DNA of 8,176 nt from Pedosphaera sp. (GTDB taxonomy: Bacteria; Verrucomicrobiota; Verrucomicrobiae; Limisphaerales; Pedosphaeraceae), in contig JAQGPB010000475.1 of the NCBI GenBank assembly GCA_028293265.1, forward strand, positions 1 through 8,176. The letters run 5' to 3'. Positions 1-5,941 of the stretch are shown piece after piece. The translations under genes were made by a program, and so were the position numbers. The notes under the pieces are model-generated. The model saw only the letters and a program-made list of their open reading frames with translations, was not told the origin of the DNA and ran no database searches. Numbering within the stretch: the first letter of the stretch is position 1; every line of letters begins with the position of its first letter.

Positions 1-625
1 GAATCCCCGCCAGCCGCGCCGCCTCCGCATCCGACCCGACCGCGTAAACCAGCCGCCCCGCGACGAGGTTGTGCATGGCGATCACCATCATAAGCAGCAA
101 TACGAACGCGATGCCAATAATCGCCCATTGCCCCGCCGTCTGGCTGAGGCCGAACCATTGGACGTTGTCCGGCAGATTCACGAACTCGCCCTGGCGTTTC
201 CAGCGCAAACCCTCGCGCAACGTGACCATCGTAGCCAGCGTCACGACTATAGACGGCAGCCGCAATCCCGCGATCAGCACGCCGTTGATCAATCCCATCA
301 CCGCGCCGATGGCAATGGACGCAGGCAGCACCAGCACGAGCGGCCATTTCATTGCCGCGAGCAATCCCGCGCAGACGCTGCATAAGGCGAATTGCGAACC
401 AACCGAAATGTCAATTTGCCGGCAGATGATCACCAGCGCCATCCCGCAGGCGACGATGAGGGTCGGCGCTTCGCGCGCAAGCAGCGAGAGGAGCGGTTGC
501 GGTTGAAAAAAAGAAGGCGCGGCAAACGCCAGGCCAAGCAACAGCAACCCCAGCATTGCTGCGACGGACAGTTCGCGGAAGTGGCGTTTTAGAACAGGAC
601 TCCGTCGCGTATTTTGTTCGCTCAT
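1..625 (-). CDS. Sugar ABC transporter permease, RbsC/RhaP-like (3' end outside window)
   Basis: Inner-membrane permease subunit of a carbohydrate ABC importer (BPD_transp_2 family), forming the path through which a sugar passes from its binding protein into the cytoplasm. The 208 complete codons show a basic N-terminus, a first membrane segment at about residues 21-40, further hydrophobic segments at about 54-68, 76-92, 95-120 and 167-186, the family-typical IDISVGS (71-77) and LPSIVVTLATM (123-133), and the start of the coupling motif, GSDAEAARLAGI (197-208), exactly where the window ends. ATG 625 is the only usable start: the rhaA stop at 646-644 lies in the same frame and no other start codon follows it. 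No clear Shine-Dalgarno precedes it, so coupling to rhaA translation is likely. The position 18 bp after rhaA suggests L-rhamnose as substrate. That is inference; ribose or another sugar is possible. Confidence 0.88.
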   Translation of the reverse strand, partial: MSEQNTRRSPVLKRHFRELSVAAMLGLLLLGLAFAAPSFFQPQPLLSLLAREAPTLIVACGMALVIICRQIDISVGSQFALCSVCAGLLAAMKWPLVLVLPASIAIGAVMGLINGVLIAGLRLPSIVVTLATMVTLREGLRWKRQGEFVNLPDNVQWFGLSQTAGQWAIIGIAFVLLLMMVIAMHNLVAGRLVYAVGSDAEAARLAGI

Positions 626-643
626 GTTGGGGATTTCGCGTGC

Positions 644-1930
644 TCACGCACGCTTGCTCAAAACTTCCCTTTCATAACGCTTCACATCTGTCAGCCAATT
701 CTCCCCCACCGGCGCGCTTTGTTGCTCGCAATAAAAATTCCAGACCGCGCCGAATGGCAGCGTCTTGATTTCCTCCTGGAGCGCAAGCCGGGAAGTAAAA
801 TCACCTTCATTCTCGAATTGGCGCAAGCGTTCGTTCGGTTCCAGCAAGGCAATGCACAACGCCTTGAGCAGGCAGCGGGTGCCGATGATCCAGGCCGCGA
901 CGCGGTTGATGCTCGCATCAAAATAATCCAGGCCGATATGAACGCGCTCCAGATACCGCCCGCGAACCAATTCCTGCGCGATGGCCTGCAATTCGTTGCT
1001 CAAGATCACCACGTGATCGCTGTCCCAGCGCACTCCCCGGCTGACGTGCAGCAGAATTTCATCCAGCCACATCAACACCGCCGAGAGTTTGTCGGAAACC
1101 GTTTCAGTGGGATGAAAATGCCCTGTATCGAGACAGAGCAGCTTCTGATGCTTGATGGCGTAACCCAGATAAAATTCGTGCGAGCCAACCACGTAGCTTT
1201 CCGAGCCGATGCCGAATAATTTTGACTCCACGGCATCGCGACTGAATCGTGGATTGATCGGTTCGGCGAATACCGCGTCAAGGGATTCGACGAGGCGTTC
1301 GCGCGGACCTTTGCGGTCGGCGGGCACATCCTTGTAGCCATCGGGAATCCAAAGATTCGTCACGCAAGGCTGGCCAAGCGCCTTCCCGATGGCTGCACCA
1401 ATCTCGCGGCAGGCAATCCCATGTTCAATCCAAAATTTGCGAATCGCCCGGTCACGATGGGCCAGCGTGAAACCACTCGCAGCCTTGGGATGCGAAAAGA
1501 AAGTGGGGTTGAAATCCATGCCTAGACGGTTCGTTTTCGCCCAGCCAATCCAATTCTTGAAATGCGAAGGATCGAGTTCGTTGCGGTCCACTTTGCGTCC
1601 GCCGGTCTCAGCGTAAGAGGCGTGCAGATTCAGGCGATGGCGTCCGGGAATCAGTGCGAGCGCCTGTTCTAGATCGGCGCGCAGTTCGTCAGGCGTGCGC
1701 GCCTTGCCAGGGTAGTTGCCGGTCACCGCCAGCCCGCCGCCCAGTTCCGTCCCGGAGTTTTCAAAGCCGCCCACGTCGTCGCCCTGCCAGCAATGCAGCG
1801 AGATGGAAATCGCAGCGAGTTGCTTGAGGGCGCGGCCCGCGTCCACGCCCAGTTCCGCGTAACGCTCACCGGCCAGGGTGAAACTTCGTTCCAAATTTCG
1901 GTTCGTTTTTGGCATAAGGATTTCCGGCAT
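644..1930 (-). CDS. rhaA: L-rhamnose isomerase (EC 5.3.1.14)
   Basis: Cytoplasmic metal-dependent TIM-barrel enzyme converting L-rhamnose to L-rhamnulose, the first step of the phosphorylative rhamnose pathway. The 428 residues match the E. coli RhaA type (419 aa) along their whole length: [12 protein letters not shown] (46-57), TGNYPGKAR (70-78), [10 protein letters not shown] (123-132), SHPKA (146-150), IPDGYKD (195-201), [13 protein letters not shown] (234-246), [10 protein letters not shown] (267-276), RWDSDHV (301-307) and [11 protein letters not shown] (333-343). The expected metal ligands are present: E235, D268, H271, H295, D303, D305 and D335, one position offset from the E. coli numbering as I remember it. 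ATG 1930 gives MPEILMPK; a second in-frame ATG at 1915 (423 aa) is closer to the family length and has a GGAA eight bases upstream, so either may be used. The sugar permease follows as the next gene. Kinase and aldolase partners are not in the window. Confidence 0.96.
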   Translation of the reverse strand: MPEILMPKTNRNLERSFTLAGERYAELGVDAGRALKQLAAISISLHCWQGDDVGGFENSGTELGGGLAVTGNYPGKARTPDELRADLEQALALIPGRHRLNLHASYAETGGRKVDRNELDPSHFKNWIGWAKTNRLGMDFNPTFFSHPKAASGFTLAHRDRAIRKFWIEHGIACREIGAAIGKALGQPCVTNLWIPDGYKDVPADRKGPRERLVESLDAVFAEPINPRFSRDAVESKLFGIGSESYVVGSHEFYLGYAIKHQKLLCLDTGHFHPTETVSDKLSAVLMWLDEILLHVSRGVRWDSDHVVILSNELQAIAQELVRGRYLERVHIGLDYFDASINRVAAWIIGTRCLLKALCIALLEPNERLRQFENEGDFTSRLALQEEIKTLPFGAVWNFYCEQQSAPVGENWLTDVKRYEREVLSKRA

Positions 1931-1966
1931 TCTGAACCGCCGGGAGAATTTGTGGCAAGGAAATGT

Positions 1967-1977
1967 TCGTTGAACGA
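1967..1977. promoter_or_regulatory. Palindrome in the rhaA/OPT divergent spacer
   Basis: TCGTTGAACGA is a perfect inverted repeat with 5-bp arms around a central G. It lies in the 86-bp spacer between the divergent rhaA and OPT starts, where an operator for the rhamnose genes could sit. A motif this short can occur by chance, and I do not recognise it as the site of a particular regulator. Confidence 0.25.
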
Positions 1978-1994
1978 GCCGGGGTTGTTGGTTA

Positions 1995-2004
1995 GCCTGC
2001 AGGC
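1995..2004. promoter_or_regulatory. Perfect 10-bp palindrome upstream of the OPT gene
   Basis: GCCTGCAGGC is fully self-complementary and ends 12 bp before the OPT start codon. It overlaps AGGCGG (2001-2006), the nearest purine-rich stretch that could act as the ribosome binding site, ten bases before ATG 2017. It could be a small operator or a hairpin affecting initiation; chance is also possible. Confidence 0.2.
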
Positions 2005-2016
2005 GGACTACTAATT

Positions 2017-4317
2017 ATGGTCATCAAAACGCAACCGGCAAAAGACGCCGACCATGGTCTGCATACCTATATCCCGCCCGAAACGCGGATGCGTGAGTTC
2101 ACCCCGCGCGCGCTGATTCTCGGCACCCTCCTCGGCGTGGTGTTCGGCGCCTCCTCGCTTTACCTCGTCCTCAAGGTCGGCATCACCGTGAGCGCGTCCA
2201 TCCCCGTCGCAGTCATTTCGCTGGCGCTCTTCCGGCTCTGGTCGAAAATGGGCGGACGCGACGCCACCATTCTCGAAAACAACATCGTCCAAACCGCCGG
2301 TTCGGCGGGCGAATCCATCGCGTTCGGCCTGGGAGTCACGATGCCGGCGATCATGATTCTCGGCTTCGACCTCGAAATCACGCGCGTCATGCTGGTGGCG
2401 CTGCTGGGCGGGTTGCTGGGCATTTTGATGATGATACCCCTGCGGCGCGCGCTCATCGTGCAGCAACACGGCCAGTTGAAATACCCCGAGGGCACCGCCT
2501 GCGCCGAACTGCTCAAGGCCGGCGCAAACGACGAATCCCGCGCCATGGCCTCCGAAGCCGCCCAGCTCCATGCCGGCGCGATGAACCGCGCGCGCGGCGA
2601 ACGTGGGCCGAGTGCGGCAACCATCTTCACCGGTTTCGGTTTGGGCCTTCTCTACAAAACCGCCATGTCCGCATTCAAGCTGTGGAAGGACACCCCGGAA
2701 AAAATCTTCGGCGCACCGCTGAAGGGCGGCTCAATTTCCGCCGAAATTTCGCCGGAGCTGCTTGGCGTCGGTTACGTAATCGGGCCGCGCATCGCTTCCA
2801 TCATGATGGGCGGCGGCGTCTTGTCCTATCTCGTGCTGATACCGATGATCAAGTTTTTTGGCGATGCTGTCGCCGGGGCCCTTGCGCCTGGCAAGATTCC
2901 GATTAGCGGCATGGAACCAGGCCAGATTCGCAGCACTTATATTCTTTATATCGGCGCGGGTGCGGTCGCGGCGGGTGGCATCATCAGTTTGTTGCGGTCA
3001 GGACCGCTTATTTTGCGCGGCATCCGCGCAGGGCTGTCGGATTTTGGGGCGGCGGCAAAAGACATGGGCCAAAACGTCTTGCGCACCGAGCAGGATCTTT
3101 CGATGAAATTCGTCGCTGGAGGTGTTGTCGTTTTAATCCTCGCCATTCTCCTCGCACCGACGCTGCACATGAACATTTTGGGAGCAATTCTCATCGTGGT
3201 GTTCGGCTTCCTGTTCGTTACCGTGTCATCGCGGTTGACCGGCGAGATCGGTTCTTCCTCGAATCCAATTTCCGGCATGACCGTGGCGACGCTTTTGTTG
3301 ACTTGCCTCATCTTCCTCATTATCGGCTGGACCGGACCTTCCTATTATGTCACCGCGTTGTCGGTGGGGGGAATTGTCTGCATCGCGGCCTCGAACGGCG
3401 GCTCAACCTCGCAGGATTTGAAGACCGGCTTCTTGCTCGGGGCAACACCACGCTACCAGCAGATTGCAATTTTGATCGGCGCGGCGGCTTCGGCATTGGC
3501 TTTGGGGCCGATTCTGCTCGCGGTGAACAATGCCAAGACGGTTTACGTGCCGGCAGCACAGGTTGCGCCGGGATTGCATGCCCCGGCCGATGCGAAACTC
3601 GACGGCTCGGAAAAGCTCTCCGGCCCGCAAGCCGCCAATGATTCCAAAGCTTATCGCATTTGGCAAAAAAGCGACGACGCCGGCGGGCGCTCTGGAAAAT
3701 ATCTCGTGGATGAAACCGGTGCGGCGGTCTATCTGGTGGACCCAGGCATCAACGGCGATTTTGAGCAGCGGCCCGACGGTTCAAAAGTAAAAAAATTCAC
3801 CGCCCCCAAAGCCGTGTTGATGTCTTATATCATCAAGGGAATCTTGGACAAGAAACTGCCGTGGGCATTGGTGCTCCTCGGAGTAATGATTTCAATTGTG
3901 CTGGAGTTATCCGGCATTCCGTCGCTGGCCTTTGCCGTGGGAGTCTATCTGCCGATTTCGTCCTCTGCTCCGGTATTCGTGGGAGGGTTGGTGCGCTGGT
4001 TGGTGGACCGGCGGTTGCGGTATAAACTGCGCGAACACGAGCTCAGCGAAGAGCAACTCTCGGCGGAAAGCGACAAAAGCCCCGGCGTCTTGTTGGCCAG
4101 CGGATATATCGCTGGCGGCGCAATCGCGGGAATCATCTTGGCAATCATGATGGCTCCGCTTGAGAATTTGGACAGCAAACTCTCGAAATGGGCCGAGGCG
4201 CACAATCCTTTCTATGCCGGCCCGAACGCCGACTGGCTTGCGTTGATTCCGTTCGTGATGTTGACGGGATTTCTATACCTCGTGGGGCGGGAGTTTTTCT
4301 TGGCGAAGAAGCAATGA
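2017..4317 (+). CDS. OPT-family oligopeptide transporter with hydrophilic insertion
   Basis: Polytopic inner-membrane transporter of the OPT family, which takes up small peptides or metal chelates using the ion gradient; the substrate cannot be read from sequence. Family signatures are clear: an N-terminal [21 protein letters not shown] (36-55), [18 protein letters not shown] (87-104), [12 protein letters not shown] (155-166), [14 protein letters not shown] (415-428), the [25 protein letters not shown] region (458-482), and [19 protein letters not shown] (639-657). Many hydrophobic helices are visible, with the last at about 740-757. At 766 aa it is longer than the roughly 650 aa I associate with bacterial members; the extra length is largely a hydrophilic stretch at about 504-600 between two membrane segments. 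ATG 2017 directly precedes the conserved N-terminus; AGGCGG ten bases upstream is a weak ribosome binding site. It is transcribed alone, divergent from rhaA and convergent with the EF-hand gene. Confidence 0.93.
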   Translation: MVIKTQPAKDADHGLHTYIPPETRMREFTPRALILGTLLGVVFGASSLYLVLKVGITVSASIPVAVISLALFRLWSKMGGRDATILENNIVQTAGSAGESIAFGLGVTMPAIMILGFDLEITRVMLVALLGGLLGILMMIPLRRALIVQQHGQLKYPEGTACAELLKAGANDESRAMASEAAQLHAGAMNRARGERGPSAATIFTGFGLGLLYKTAMSAFKLWKDTPEKIFGAPLKGGSISAEISPELLGVGYVIGPRIASIMMGGGVLSYLVLIPMIKFFGDAVAGALAPGKIPISGMEPGQIRSTYILYIGAGAVAAGGIISLLRSGPLILRGIRAGLSDFGAAAKDMGQNVLRTEQDLSMKFVAGGVVVLILAILLAPTLHMNILGAILIVVFGFLFVTVSSRLTGEIGSSSNPISGMTVATLLLTCLIFLIIGWTGPSYYVTALSVGGIVCIAASNGGSTSQDLKTGFLLGATPRYQQIAILIGAAASALALGPILLAVNNAKTVYVPAAQVAPGLHAPADAKLDGSEKLSGPQAANDSKAYRIWQKSDDAGGRSGKYLVDETGAAVYLVDPGINGDFEQRPDGSKVKKFTAPKAVLMSYIIKGILDKKLPWALVLLGVMISIVLELSGIPSLAFAVGVYLPISSSAPVFVGGLVRWLVDRRLRYKLREHELSEEQLSAESDKSPGVLLASGYIAGGAIAGIILAIMMAPLENLDSKLSKWAEAHNPFYAGPNADWLALIPFVMLTGFLYLVGREFFLAKKQ

Positions 4318-4341
4318 GGCAACAAATCTGCGGCGGATTTT

Positions 4342-4390
4342 ATACAAATAAAAACACCGCCAGATTGCATGCAACCTGACGGCGTTTGTG
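4342..4390 (-). terminator. Intrinsic terminator of the EF-hand gene
   Basis: Arms at 4352-4368 and 4371-4387 form a long hairpin around the self-complementary TTGCATGCAA. Read on the minus strand, the stem is continuous over 17 positions because its three non-Watson-Crick pairs are all G-U, and it runs straight into TTTTTATTTGT. On the plus strand the same positions become A-C mismatches and no T-run follows. The element therefore terminates the EF-hand transcript, whose stop codon (TAA, 4407-4405) lies 15 bp before it. Confidence 0.85.
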
Positions 4391-4404
4391 GGGCGGGGCT
4401 GAAC

Positions 4405-4968
4405 TTAATTATTCTGATTTGGCGGAGGCGGGCGCTGGCCGTCGTCGGGTCCGTTGCCGTCAGGGTGCGGTGGACGTGGCCCCATGACTTCGTCCATCGT
4501 CAATTGGCCGTCGCCGTTTTTGTCCAGCTTTGTTAGAGCAGCGACTGCGTTCGCAATCTCGTCGGCTGAGATGATGCCGTCGCCGTTCGTATCTAATGCG
4601 GCCACGATGGGCGGAACTGGACGTTGATGCCCGCCGCCGTTGCCTTGGCCTCGCGGCGGATGGGGCGGCAGGTATTCGTCCTTGGTCAACTGACCGTCGC
4701 CGTTTTTGTCGAGCGTCTTCAGGGCGGCGACTGCGTTTGCGATTTCGTCGGCAGAGATGATGCCGTCGTGGTTCGCGTCCAGCGCCAAGATGATGGGCAT
4801 AGGCGGGAGACGATGCCTGCGTCCCGGTCCGCCACCGGGAGGCCCGCCATTCTCGCCGGACGGCGGCGGGCCCTGGTCGGCCGGGCCGTCATTTTGATTT
4901 TGGGCGAGCAGGGTGCAGGCTGGCAGGGCCAAGGCCAGCACAAGAGTCATGATCGGTTTTGCTTTCAT
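4405..4968 (-). CDS. Secreted EF-hand protein with four Ca2+-binding loops
   Basis: Predicted extracytoplasmic calcium-binding protein of 187 aa. The N-terminus MKAKPIMTLVLALALPACTLLAQ is a Sec signal peptide; cleavage after LLA is likely. LPAC resembles a lipobox, but Pro at -2 is unusual. Four canonical 12-residue EF loops follow in two pairs: D64-E75, D87-E98, D126-E137 and D149-E160, each with Asp/Asn at positions 1, 3 and 5, Gly at 6 and Glu at 12, so all should bind Ca2+. The pairs are linked and flanked by Pro/Gly/His-rich segments (24-58, 100-120, 162-187) that look disordered. ATG 4968 is chosen because it begins the signal peptide; a TTG upstream at 5031 would add 21 non-signal residues. 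A purine-rich AGAAAGAA lies five bases upstream. The gene is divergent from a CpxRA-like operon and has its own terminator. Function beyond Ca2+ binding is unknown. Confidence 0.9.
   Translation of the reverse strand: MKAKPIMTLVLALALPACTLLAQNQNDGPADQGPPPSGENGGPPGGGPGRRHRLPPMPIILALDANHDGIISADEIANAVAALKTLDKNGDGQLTKDEYLPPHPPRGQGNGGGHQRPVPPIVAALDTNGDGIISADEIANAVAALTKLDKNGDGQLTMDEVMGPRPPHPDGNGPDDGQRPPPPNQNN
4489..4593 (-). repeat. EF-hand pair, copy 2 (direct repeat)
   Basis: Encodes residues 126-160, the second EF-loop pair. It is nearly identical in protein to copy 1 at 4675-4779, sharing the run GIISADEIANAVAAL and the run LDKNGDGQLT. The nucleotides are also clearly alike, with mostly silent differences. 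This indicates an internal duplication of a two-EF-hand unit. Confidence 0.85.
4675..4779 (-). repeat. EF-hand pair, copy 1 (direct repeat)
   Basis: Encodes residues 64-98, the first EF-loop pair; partner of the copy at 4489-4593, offset by 186 bp. The linker between the copies (residues 99-125) is Pro/Gly/His-rich. Confidence 0.85.
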
Positions 4969-5042
4969 TCGAGTTCTTTCTATTTTGCCGGTTTCGCGTT
5001 GCCACAGTGTTTTGCGGTAATCGCCAACCAAGCGTTACGTGA

Positions 5043-5048
5043 ATAATA
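5043..5048 (-). promoter_or_regulatory. Possible -10 element for the EF-hand gene
   Basis: On the minus strand this reads TATTAT, about 75 bp before the EF-hand start codon. No good -35 lies 17 bp upstream of it, as expected for an activator-dependent promoter, and the CpxR-like repeat lies about 46 bp further upstream. Position and sequence are suggestive only. Confidence 0.3.
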
Positions 5049-5091
5049 GACTGCGGCGATGTTAAGATTCTATTTGGCTTGGGCGGGCAAA

Positions 5092-5113
5092 TTGTAAAGG
5101 TAGTGTAAAAGTG
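5092..5113 (+). promoter_or_regulatory. CpxR-like direct repeat (GTAAA-N6-GTAAA)
   Basis: GTAAA at 5094-5098 and again at 5105-5109, six bases between them, giving an 11-bp period that puts both half-sites on the same DNA face. The surrounding 11-mers match at 8 of 11 positions. E. coli CpxR binds tandem GTAAA with a short spacer (commonly 5, with some variation), and OmpR/PhoB-family regulators generally use about 10-11-bp direct repeats. The site lies in the divergent spacer between the EF-hand gene and a CpxR-like regulator, 71 bp before that regulator's ATG. Control of both genes is inferred. Confidence 0.6.
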
Positions 5114-5131
5114 GCGGCTTTTTTCCGGGAA

Positions 5132-5145
5132 TTGAGTATTCTCAA
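5132..5145 (+). promoter_or_regulatory. Possible -10 region with small inverted repeat
   Basis: TATTCT at 5137-5142 could be a -10 element for the two-component operon. It sits inside TTGAG-TATT-CTCAA, a 5-bp inverted repeat. The position where a -35 would fall has no consensus match, and the CpxR-like repeat ends about 27 bp upstream, which suits an activator that replaces the -35 contact. Weak evidence on its own. Confidence 0.3.
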
Positions 5146-5179
5146 GCTGATTCACGGGCCTGACAAGGTTTCCGCGTTC

Positions 5180-5938
5180 ATGACGATGACCAATCAAATG
5201 CAACCCAACAGCCCGGCCAGCGCGGCGCAAGGCCGCACCCGCGTCCTGATCATTGATGACGACCGGAAGCTGTGCCGTTTGATCAAGGATTACCTCACGG
5301 CGATGGGCTACGAAATTGAACTGGCACATACCGGGCCTGACGGTTTGGAAAAAGCGCTGGGCCAGAATTTCAACGCCGTGATTCTTGATTTGATGCTGCC
5401 GGGGATGGACGGTTTCGAGGTCTTGAAAAAATTGCGGCACACTTCGGATGTGCCGGTGCTGATGCTGACCGGGCGCGGCGAGGAACCAGATCGAATTGTG
5501 GGCTTGGAGCTGGGTGCGGATGATTATCTGCCCAAAACATTTTCAACGCGGGAACTGCTGGCGCGGTTGCGGGCCGTAACGCGCCGCGCAGTGCGCAAGC
5601 CGACGGGCACTGAGGAAATGATGGAGGAGATCATCGTGGGGCCGCTTCGGGTCCGCCCGGCCTCCCGCGTGGCGGTGTTGGACAACCAGCCATTGACGCT
5701 CACACCCGTTGAGTTCGATCTGCTCGCCTGCCTGGCGCAGGCGAAGGGCCGCGTCAAAACGCGCGAGCAATTGCTCGATTCCATCAGCGACCGGAATTTC
5801 GACGTGTTCGACCGCTCGATTGACGTGCATATTTCCGCCCTGCGCAAAAAACTGGGCGACGATCCAAAAAATCCGCGTTTCATCAAAACCCTCCGTGTCG
5901 CGGGCTATCTGCTGATTGATCCTGAGAACGAGTTTTAA
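5180..5938 (+). CDS. CpxR-like OmpR/PhoB-family response regulator
   Basis: Cytoplasmic DNA-binding response regulator of 252 aa. The receiver domain (about 21-135) has the acidic pair D26/D27 in VLIIDDD, phosphoacceptor D70 in ILDLMLPGMDG, T97 in LMLTGRG and K119 in DDYLPKTF. The residue after that Lys is Thr120 rather than the usual Pro. A winged-helix domain (about 152-247) ends in the family's VFDRSIDVHISALRKKLG and KTLRVAGYLL, which resemble CpxR most closely among the family members I remember. ATG 5180 starts a normal-length protein with AAGG 11 bases upstream. A GTG at 5111 would add 23 residues but would put the start inside the CpxR-like repeat, so it is disfavoured. The kinase gene follows 3 bp later as one operon. 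Direct autoregulation through the repeat at 5094-5109 is likely but inferred. Confidence 0.93.
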   Translation: MTMTNQMQPNSPASAAQGRTRVLIIDDDRKLCRLIKDYLTAMGYEIELAHTGPDGLEKALGQNFNAVILDLMLPGMDGFEVLKKLRHTSDVPVLMLTGRGEEPDRIVGLELGADDYLPKTFSTRELLARLRAVTRRAVRKPTGTEEMMEEIIVGPLRVRPASRVAVLDNQPLTLTPVEFDLLACLAQAKGRVKTREQLLDSISDRNFDVFDRSIDVHISALRKKLGDDPKNPRFIKTLRVAGYLLIDPENEF

Positions 5939-5941
5939 GCC

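Noticed and set aside
69..506. Plus-strand open frame of 145 codons at the left end
   Set aside because: It lies antisense to the permease gene, whose protein has clear family motifs. The plus-strand translation is low in hydrophobic order and has no recognisable domain.
2011..2571. Minus-strand open frame of 186 codons under the OPT gene
   Set aside because: Its His/Glu/Arg-rich translation is typical of an antisense shadow of a GC-rich membrane-protein gene; the plus frame has full OPT signatures.
4324..4340. Small hairpin AAATCT-GCGGC-GGATTT just after the OPT stop, as a plus-strand terminator
   Set aside because: The stem is only six pairs, AU-rich with a G-U pair, and the following TTAT is not a proper T-run, so it is unlikely to terminate efficiently.
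5111..5179. Upstream GTG start extending the response regulator by 23 residues
   Set aside because: The extension has no counterpart in the receiver family and would place the start codon inside the CpxR-like repeat; ATG 5180 gives the usual protein length.
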